Assembly (NCBI GenBank): GCA_033557465.1
Contig: CM066045.1
Location: forward strand, 136,483,596-136,547,595
Length of the DNA: 64,000 nucleotides
DNA from: Ichthyophis bannanicus
Taxonomy: Eukaryota; Chordata; Amphibia; Gymnophiona; Ichthyophiidae
Direction: 5' to 3'
The notes under the pieces were generated by a model, which worked only from the letters and a program-made list of their open reading frames with translations, was not told where the DNA came from and searched no databases. Numbering within the stretch: position 1 is the first letter of the stretch; each line of letters begins with the position of its first letter. Both the position numbers and the translations under genes were made by a program. Positions 57,215 through 64,000 of this stretch are shown here, piece by piece.

Positions 57215-58351
57215 TGTCACGCCACCACCACTCTCCTCTAGATTAGAGGGGCGTGGATTATTGAAGGAAATTTCTGCGGTATGCCTTTTCAGCTTTTTTT
57301 TTAACTATTTCCCTGCTATGCCCTCTGGGAAATGTAGTCCTTATTCAGCTGTATGAGTGCACCATGCAGAAAGCTGTAGTCAAGCTCAATTAGGTAAGGC
57401 AAAATGACAGAAATTTATTATTTTTATATACACAATGGTTCGATCATACCACGCATAGGATTGTTGGTTCAGGACTCTTGAAAGCAGAGCATTGTCCAAA
57501 ACATATTCAACCACAAAATGCAGTTTTAAAGGTTTTCTCTATTGCAGGATACACAGTCTTTACCAGCAAGCAATTATTGTATTCCTTTCTCAGCATTGCT
57601 GGGGTTAAAGCACAAAACAAAAACAATCACATTTAAAGTCTGTGGTAAACTTCCCCTCTATAAACGCATGGGGATCTCAGCCACCCTGCTTGGAATAAGG
57701 GTACCTTTTTCCTGGAAGCCTTTCTTTCAGGACTGGCTTGCTTTTTCTACGTTCTCCAGGTTTACAGCTTGGCACAAGGAACAGTCCATGGGTGTGTCCT
57801 CCTCAAGCAGCTTCACCTTGGGCTCTCCCAGCTGCATAGTCTCTGACTCCCCACCTTGCTCACAGTGCTCAGCTAACAGCCTTCCAGGGAATCCTGGAGT
57901 CTCCCTTGTTCCTGGCTCCAAACTCTCCTGCAGCCGTGCTACATGCCAAACAGCACTCTCTCCAGCTGGAAGCTCCGTTCCTCTGCTCTGCTCAGCCTGG
58001 CTTCCTGCTTCTCCTCTCCTCCTTTCTCTTTTCTACTAAATCATACTCTGCTCTGGGTTTATACTTCCAGGGTTCTAGCTCCAACCCCACCCTACTCAGG
58101 TGACGGCAATCAGCCTGACTCAGGGCACCTGAGTGCTTGAAGCATTCACTGCCTAAAGGGTTCTGAGCCTTGTATCCTCTCCCCTTCCTTCCACTAGGGG
58201 GAGCCTGAAATATTTTCCACGTGGACGTTTTCTGATCCCTGGAGGTGTTTATGGCTTTCCTACCCTGATTTGGTGAAAGGGGGCCCTTTACTAGGGTGAA
58301 TTCCCTGTCTCTTTCTCCTCCCCAAGACTCCGGATAGGCCTCCTTGCCACA
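57215..58351 (-). repeat. Gypsy-2 5' LTR
   Basis: 1137 bp, partner of 52587-53723. The U3 frame (58340-57992 on the minus strand) is also open and fuses by chance with CR1 sequence beyond the LTR edge. Confidence 0.9.
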
Positions 58352-58355
58352 ACGT

Positions 58356-58650
58356 TTATCTACCTGCTTATTCACACCTTCAAAAAAAGATAAGAGATTA
58401 GTAAAACAAGACTTTCCTGTGCTAAATCCATGTTGGCTGACTGCCATTAAACCATGACTATTCAGTAAGTTTATTCTTTTTAATATTTTCTACCATTTTG
58501 CCTGGTACTGACGTCAGACTCACCAGTCTGTAGTTTCCTGGATCATCCCCTGAACCCTTTCTAAAATTGTCTTTACATTGGCCATCCTCTAATGTGCAGG
58601 TACTATAGATTATTTTAATGATAGATCACAGATTACTAAAAGTAGATGTG
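58356..58650 (-). pseudogene. CR1-type LINE ORF2, RT N-terminal part
   Basis: Antisense: DDPGNYRLVSLTSVPGKMVEN near 58490-58560 and QHGFSTGKSCFTNLLSFFEG near 58380-58440, the RT finger region preceding the part at 51460-52582. Split from it by Gypsy-2. Confidence 0.75.
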
Positions 58651-59151
58651 CAATTTCAAATTTCATTGCACATCCCGAACTATTCCTTACAAGACAGTTT
58701 TCATTGCCATGCTTGTTCAGCCATTAAACTTTGACTTGATGAAGGGAACACAGATGTATTCTGCCATTGCAAAGGTATTTTCTGGACATGACAGCAGGAA
58801 TTGTGGTAATTTAAAAAAACCCAAAACTAATTACTTTGAAAACAAAGTTTCCGAAACCCTGATCCTCAGTCTCTGAAAATCCCAATTTAAGGTTATTTAA
58901 ATCAATTAATAAACTTAGTCACTGGTGTAGTACTGATGCTATCTTGCGGCCAGTGTATAAGACACTATGTAGATCTTTAAAACTAAAATCTGAAAACTGC
59001 TAAAATGTTTGGTTAATATCAAGGTGAGGTTTCTGCACTGCCCGAAATCCCTTTCCACTGGAGCTTATCAAACTGAAGAATTATCCTTGTCCTTTATTTC
59101 CTCCAAGGGTTTCCCCATCCTCGTTGACAGTAACATTTAAACACTGACAAC
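58651..59151. other. No recognised gene
   Basis: Unassigned sequence between the CR1 copy and the Tc1 element. Confidence 0.4.
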
Positions 59152-59339
59152 TACAGTGCATTGTAAAAATATTCATCCCCACTGTGTTTGTTCTGTTTTG
59201 TCACATTATAACCTGGAATTAAAATAAAGTTTTGGGGGTTAACACCATGTGATATACACAACATGCCTACAACTCTGAAGGTGCAAAATATCCTTTATTG
59301 TAACACAAACAAATATCAACTGCCCAGATTACAGCAAAA

Positions 59340-60340
59340 TTTCAAACTGTATTACCAGCATTTCAAATTGGCTAACAAATAATAACCTTGCAATAAACCT
59401 GAACAAAACGGAAGCACTTATTGTAACTAGAAACACCAGCTTTATCCCTCCACCTTACATTACATGCAACAACACAAAGATTCCAGTTAAGGACGAAGTA
59501 AGATACCTCGGAATAACCCTCGATAAGAAGCTAAACCTGCGTTCTCATATAAGAAAAACTGTTAAAAACGCGTATTACAAAATGAAGATAATTAGACGAC
59601 TTAAGCCTCTTATCTCTTATGATCACTTTCGAACAGTCTGTCAGGCACTCATTACTCCCATTCTGGATTTCTGCAACCCTATTTACAATGGACTGCCTAA
59701 GCATGCTCTCAAGCCACTTCAAATGGCACAAAATACAGCAGCTAGAATCATCAATGGATCCTCAAATTATGAACACATTACCCCCATCCTTAAAGAACTC
59801 CACTGGCTCCCAATAATCCTTCGCATAAAGTATAAATTAATCATAAATATATTCAAAATGAAACACAACAGTTCTGCAATCAGCCTTCATGCCCTCTTAC
59901 TCCATGATATCAACAAAAGACCAAGAAGGTTATCCACTTCTAACACCCTCAGCACCCCAAAAAACTACTCTAAATCATGCAAATGTACCTCACAAAGAGC
60001 AATTGCTTTGGCCGCCCCTTTAATTTGGAACTCTCTCCCTCCTGATTTACGCTCACTGGATGATTTAAAAGACTTTCGTAAACAATTGAAAACTATACTT
60101 TTCATTGAACAATATGGATCAACAATTGACTAAATATATTATATTTATTTTAATTATTTTAACTAATTTGCCTTATTGTTAACCCTTGTTATTTTTCCTA
60201 TATTACCATTGTACTGTTATGTTTATACTGTGTTTGTTTCCCTTGCCTATAACCTTTGTATTTCTTGTGACCGCTTTGATTGAAGGAAAAGGCGGTATAG
60301 AAAACTTGTTAAATAAAAATAAATAAATAAACAATAATTA
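59340..60340 (+). pseudogene. L2 LINE 3' end inserted in the Tc1 element
   Basis: Frames read SNWLTNNNLAINLNKTE (59370-59420), VRYLGITLDKKLN (59495-59540), LITPILDFCNPIYNGLPK, HITPILKELHWLPIILRIKY, and RAIALAAPLIWNSLPPDLRS, a clean L2 C-terminus with one frame from 59582 to 60133. The tail carries the stem ACCGCTTTGATTGAAGGA...GGCGGT (60270-60296) and AAATAAATAAATAA. 5'-truncated; among the youngest-looking L2 copies in the window. Confidence 0.85.
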
Positions 60341-60599
60341 AGACAAAAAAAATGAAACAGGAGTGTGCATATATATTCACCCCAAAGTCAATATGTTGTA
60401 GAGCCGTCTTTTGCTGCAATTACAGCTGCAAGTCTCTTGGGGTATGTCTCAATTAGCTTAGCACATTTGACCACTGGGATTTTCACCCATTCCTTAAAGC
60501 AAAACTGCTCGAACTCCTTCAAATTAGATGGGTTGCATTGATACAGCAATCTTCAAGTAATGCCATAGATTCTCAATTGGATTGAGGTCTGGGCTTTGA

Positions 60600-61381
60600 C
60601 TAGGCCATTCCAAGACATTTAAATGTTTCCCTTTAAACCAGCTTTAGCGATATGTTTAGGGTCATTGTCCTGCTGGAAGGTGAATCTTTGTACCAGTCTC
60701 AAATCTCTGGCAAACTGAAACAGGTTTTCCTCATGAATTGCCCTGTCTTTAGTGCCATCCATTGTTCCTTTAATTCTGGCCAGTTTTCCTGTCCCAGCCA
60801 ATGAAAAACATCCCCACAGCATGATGCTGCCACCACTATGGGGCTTGTTTACAAAGCCGCGGTAGTGATTCGCGATCATTATCGGAGCCGCGGCCCCATT
60901 GATTTCAATGGGTCCGCGGCTCCGATAACGATCGTGAACCGCTACCGTGGCTTTGTAAAGAAGCCCCTATGTTTCATTGTGGGAATGGTGTTCTCAGGGT
61001 GATGGGAAGTGTTTGGTTTGTGCCATACATAGCGTTTCCAATGAAGGTCAAAAAGTTCAGTTTTCTTCACATTTGACAAGAGAATCTTCTATGTGTTTGG
61101 GGCTCAACCACATGCTGTTGTGCAAACTCCAAATGTGTTTTCTTATTTCTTTCTTTAAGCAATGGCTTTTTTCTGGCCTCTCTTCCATAAAGCCCAACTC
61201 TGTGGAATGTATGGCTTAAAGTGGTCCTATGGACGGACACTCCCATCTCTGCTGTAGATCTTTGCAGCTCCTTCAGTGTTATCCTTGGTGTCTTTGTGTC
61301 ATTTCTGATCAATGCCCCCCTTGCCCGGTCTGTGAGTATTGGTGGGCAGCCTTCTCTTATCAGGTTTATTAGTGGTGCCAT
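60600..61381 (-). pseudogene. Tc1 transposase (degraded)
   Basis: Antisense: paired-type HTH region with RITLKELQRSTAEMGVSVHR (near 61280), GREARKKPLL, then [20 protein letters not shown] (near 60990-61030). After the MITE comes GGSIMLWGCFSLAGTGKL (60780-60840), [11 protein letters not shown] with the second catalytic Asp (about 60640-60680), and [11 protein letters not shown] with the final acidic residue (60565-60600). The WSDET-type first Asp region is lost and several frameshifts occur. It once cut and pasted the element; now inactive. Confidence 0.85.
60840..60967. mobile_element. Palindromic MITE, 128 bp, TAT target duplication
   Basis: Arms GGGGCTTGTTTACAAAGCCG and CGGCTCCGATAACGATCG-type sequence fold back over nearly the full length around ATTGATTTCAATGGG. 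TAT at 60837-60839 and 60968-60970. The first 17 bases resemble the GGGGCATGTTTACTAAA terminus of the 4-kb family. Confidence 0.85.
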
Positions 61382-61875
61382 ATTCTTTCCATGTTGTTAT
61401 AATGGATTTAATGGTGCTCCGTGATATTCTTTTATAATCCAACCCTGATCTCCACAACTTTGTCTCTGACCTGCTTGGAGTGCCCCTTGGTTGCTTGCTT
61501 AGTGATGTTGCAGAGTCAGGAGCCTTTCAGAACAGGTATATTTTTACAGGCATCATGTGACAGATCATGTGGCACAGACTGCACACACGTGGACTGTAAT
61601 CAACAATTATGTGACTTCTGAGGTAATTGGTTGGCCCAGATCTTTTTTAGGGGTTTCATACCCAAAGGGATGAATACATATGCACTCACAACTTTTCAGT
61701 TTTACTTGATTTTTTATGTATAAGGTATTTTACTGTCATTTCACTTCACCATTTTGAACTATATTGTTAGGTCCATTGCCTAACATCCAAATGAACTTCC
61801 ATTTTCATTCCATGTATATAATGCAACAAAATAGGAGAAACGCCAAGGGGATGAATACTTTTGCAAGGCACTCTA

Positions 61876-62793
61876 TGGCTACTAGATAACCTGAGACAAT
61901 CTTATCTGAACTATAAGAAAAATATGAACAGATTTATCCACTTTACCTGTGGCTTTCTGTGTCCTTGTGATCTGAGCTGTTGTGTCTCTTACCAATGACT
62001 TAGGAAGGGTAATGCTGTCGCCAGTCAGTCCTAGTCTACTGGAACTGGCCAAAGTCTACTGGAACTCGGAGGCAAAGCAATGATTAAATATATGGCTTTA
62101 GCTTTCAGATCTTTCTTCAGTCTGGACCTAACTTCCATACATTTGTTTTGTGATCAGATTAAATATACAACATCCAAGATACGTATTAGGAAAGCTTCTA
62201 AAAATTTTATTGTAATTGAAAAGTTAGAAAACAATTTAGGAAATGAAATTGAATGCATGCCATTAATTAGAAGGAACAATGAAAAAGAATAAAAGCAAAT
62301 ATTTACTGTTGAAGAGAGAGAAAGACAAAGGATTAAAAAGAGTCCTTCATACCATATTACTTGCTCCAGGCGATAGTTAATGTATTGCTAACTACCGATT
62401 AGCCAAAAGGAGAAGAATACCAGGGATCATCTGGAGAACCAGTGCTACTGTGGCCTGTCCCCCTCAGGCTACACCTCACCCCATTATGCAACAGTGATGT
62501 AGACCGAGAAACTAGGTAGAAACAAAAATAAATACAACTTTATTTGTAGTCAATTGAAAACAACAATTGACTGATTTAGTGGCCCTTTTGCATAAGTTAA
62601 TAGGAGCTGAAAGGTAGGACTAAATGCAGGGCCATGTGCAAAAAGCATAGTTGCTTAATGGGAGGACCAGCCCCATGTACAAGATGCAAGGAGGAAAAGC
62701 CTACACCCTTTCTCACAATCCCACAACTCCATGAGGGGATCTTAGGCAACACCTTACCCCTTCATGCAGTAGTGCTGTAGACCAAGAAACTAA
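61876..62793. other. No recognised gene
   Basis: Unassigned. Two similar short stretches (GTAGACCGAGAAACTAGG near 62500 and GTAGACCAAGAAACTAAGG near 62778) show a partial duplication ending at the insertion site of copy E. Confidence 0.4.
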
Positions 62794-64000
62794 GGGGCAT
62801 GTTTACTAAACTGCGGTAACGTAGCAGCGGCTACGTTAAGGTGTGTTATGTAACATTAACGCGCCTTAACGTAACGTTATGTAACGTTAACGCGCCTTAA
62901 TGTTCCCGACCGCTGTAAGTCCCGCAGAGGGTGGAGAGAGGTCGGAGAGAAGGGGTCAATGGGCAGGGAGTGGGTGGAGAGAGGCCCCTTCCACACTAAT
63001 GCGGAGAAATTAAGGGCTGAATCCTAACGCAACTGAAAACCTGGCGTTATCACACATTTGCAAGAGAGAGAAACCATTTAAGTGTCAGGAATGTACAGCA
63101 TAAGCAGGGAGCCCAAGAAAAGTGATAGTAGTGCTCCATTTGCAGCAACAGCATAGTGCCCAGGTATGAAAGGCCACTATGGTGATGGCGCAAATGGGGC
63201 ATTGGGGTTGCAGGCAAGACATGCAGTGGGGGCTACTGGGGCACAGAGTGGGCTAGGCGGTTACCGAGGTGGCACATAGGAATGCAGAAAACAGAAACCA
63301 GCAAGACAGCAACTGACCAGGGTCAGACATGCCCATGAGTCTGTGTCCCACAGTGTCCCATCCAGGAAACATTACCCAGCAGGTACCCCAAGGGGCATAT
63401 AAGATTGACAGGCGGTGCTGGGGGAACCGTGGACATCTATGTAGGCACCCCTACCCCAGAACCCACACCTTAGCAGGCGCCTGTCTGCCCCCTGGATGGC
63501 CTGGGATGGCACACCACCGGCACCGACAGCATATGGTCATGGCGGCATGGCAGAGGGGGTGGGTGATTGTGCTGGAAGGAGCAGTGGCACCCGCCTGCAG
63601 TGGACCTAGGCCATGCCCTGTACCAGTATGTGGTGTGCAGTGCAAGAGAAGAGGTCTGGCCGAGGAATGTAAGGGTAGCCCCAGGGACCACTATGCTGCT
63701 GTGGCAACAGTGTGGTGCAGTACACTCAGCCAGCATGTCCAAGAGCAGAAGTTCACGTCTCATCTGTGGATCCTGCAGAGCATCTCCCCATAGTTTTAGC
63801 CCACAATGCAGCCACAACAACAACATGGGCAAACCCCAACGCAGTTGTGCACAGGGGTATGGACACCCACTCACAAGGGCTCCACTATCCACAGCTTTAT
63901 GGAGTGTCAGACTGCTGGCCCCAGCACAGAGCTGCAGTTATCACCAGAGCACTACTACTACCCCCTGCACAGATTATCAATGTCGGCACTGTGATCAGGA
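62794..64000 (+). mobile_element. 4-kb TIR element family, copy E (runs out of the window)
   Basis: Left terminus GGGGCATGTTTACTAAACTG preceded by TAA (62791-62793). Colinear with copy D from its left end: GC-rich GTTAACG motifs, the GGGGTCAATGGGCAGGGAGT block, and a tRNA-like module at 63700-63770. The right end lies beyond 64000. Confidence 0.8.
63700..63770 (+). repeat. tRNA-like module in copy E (degraded B box)
   Basis: TGGCAACAGTGTGGTGCAG matches the A-box part of 48336-48412. The B-box position reads AGAAGTTCACGTCTCA, degraded. Confidence 0.45.

Larger units (their letters stand above)
52587..58351 (-). mobile_element. Gypsy-2: second dUTPase-bearing, integrase-less Gypsy element
   Basis: 5765 bp, LTRs 52587-53723 and 57215-58351 (each 1137 bp, TG...CA), target duplication ACGT at 52583-52586 and 58352-58355 within a CR1 ORF2. 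Same plan as Gypsy-1 (gag with SCAN-like block, CCHC, protease, dUTPase, RT, RNase H, no integrase), but clearly diverged in protein sequence. The coding region is broken by one frameshift and three in-frame TGA codons. LTRs differ at some tens of positions by eye, so it is older than Gypsy-1. Confidence 0.9.
59152..61875 (-). mobile_element. Tc1-like transposon with two nested insertions
   Basis: Terminal repeats TACAGTGCATTGTAAAAATA and, inverted, TAGAGTGCCTTGCAAAAGTA flank the element at TA dinucleotides (59152-59153 and 61874-61875). Without the L2 (59340-60340) and MITE (60840-60967) inserts it is about 1.6 kb, normal for Tc1. Antisense transposase pieces are present but broken. Confidence 0.88.

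Noticed and set aside
57992..58447. A 151-residue antisense protein spanning the Gypsy-2 5' LTR edge
   Set aside because: It is a chance fusion of CR1 RT sequence with the U3 frame across the insertion point.

Overview
The window is vertebrate nuclear DNA from a repeat-rich genome. It carries no bacterial, organellar or free-virus backbone. Coding evidence for the host comes to one gene: a complete three-exon SAM-dependent amine N-methyltransferase of the NNMT/INMT family on the + strand (exons 41-194, 27274-27481 and 32316-32751). The splice sites and phases fit and give a 265-residue protein. Very large introns packed with L2 and CR1 LINEs, CORE/MIR-like SINEs, SCAN-type Ty3/Gypsy elements, a Tc1 element, and hAT-like and Harbinger-like TIR elements suggest an amphibian. 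A caecilian is my best guess from general knowledge; the sequence does not prove it.

Layout. 1-194: 5' UTR and exon 1. 195-27273: intron 1. It starts with a (G)nAGA microsatellite, followed by a truncated 4-kb TIR element and an antisense L2 LINE split by a second 4-kb TIR element, which is itself split by a 2.7-kb hAT-like element. Further along are a 6.7-kb integrase-less, dUTPase-bearing Gypsy element (13072-19750) inserted in a CR1 3' UTR, a nearly full-length antisense CR1 with an esterase-type ORF1 (20.9-25.2 kb), a repeat holding a hammerhead-ribozyme-like fold (25458-25512), and an L2 3' end. 27274-27481: exon 2. 27482-32315: intron 2, with a hAT MITE and a second foldback/poly-G element (28759-30434). 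32316-32751: exon 3, followed by 3' flank. 33-64 kb: downstream DNA made almost wholly of nested transposons. These include two further complete or nearly complete 4-kb TIR elements (35338-39465 and 47176-51140), L2 copies, a second integrase-less Gypsy element (52587-58351) inserted in a CR1, a Tc1 element (59152-61875) carrying an L2 insert and a 128-bp MITE, and the start of a fifth 4-kb TIR element at 62794.

The host gene probably methylates a small amine or pyridine using SAM. Its Y20, Y25, D85, N90, D142 and Y204 match the family, but the nicotinamide-contacting Asp197 of NNMT is Gly here, so nicotinamide may not be the substrate.

Three mobile systems stand out. (1) Two related Gypsy elements have the order gag(SCAN-like)-protease-dUTPase-RT-RNase H and no integrase. 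Their polyprotein runs into the LTR, and the RT active site reads xxDN instead of xxDD in both. (2) A family of TIR elements of about 4 kb with A/T-rich 3-bp target duplications carries several tRNA-like pol III modules; five copies lie in this window. (3) Two hAT-like elements share one architecture (long perfect foldback, poly-G minisatellite, conserved A-rich module) but have different terminal repeats. Element boundaries rest on target duplications and terminal repeats read by eye. Superfamily names given without a transposase are inferences.
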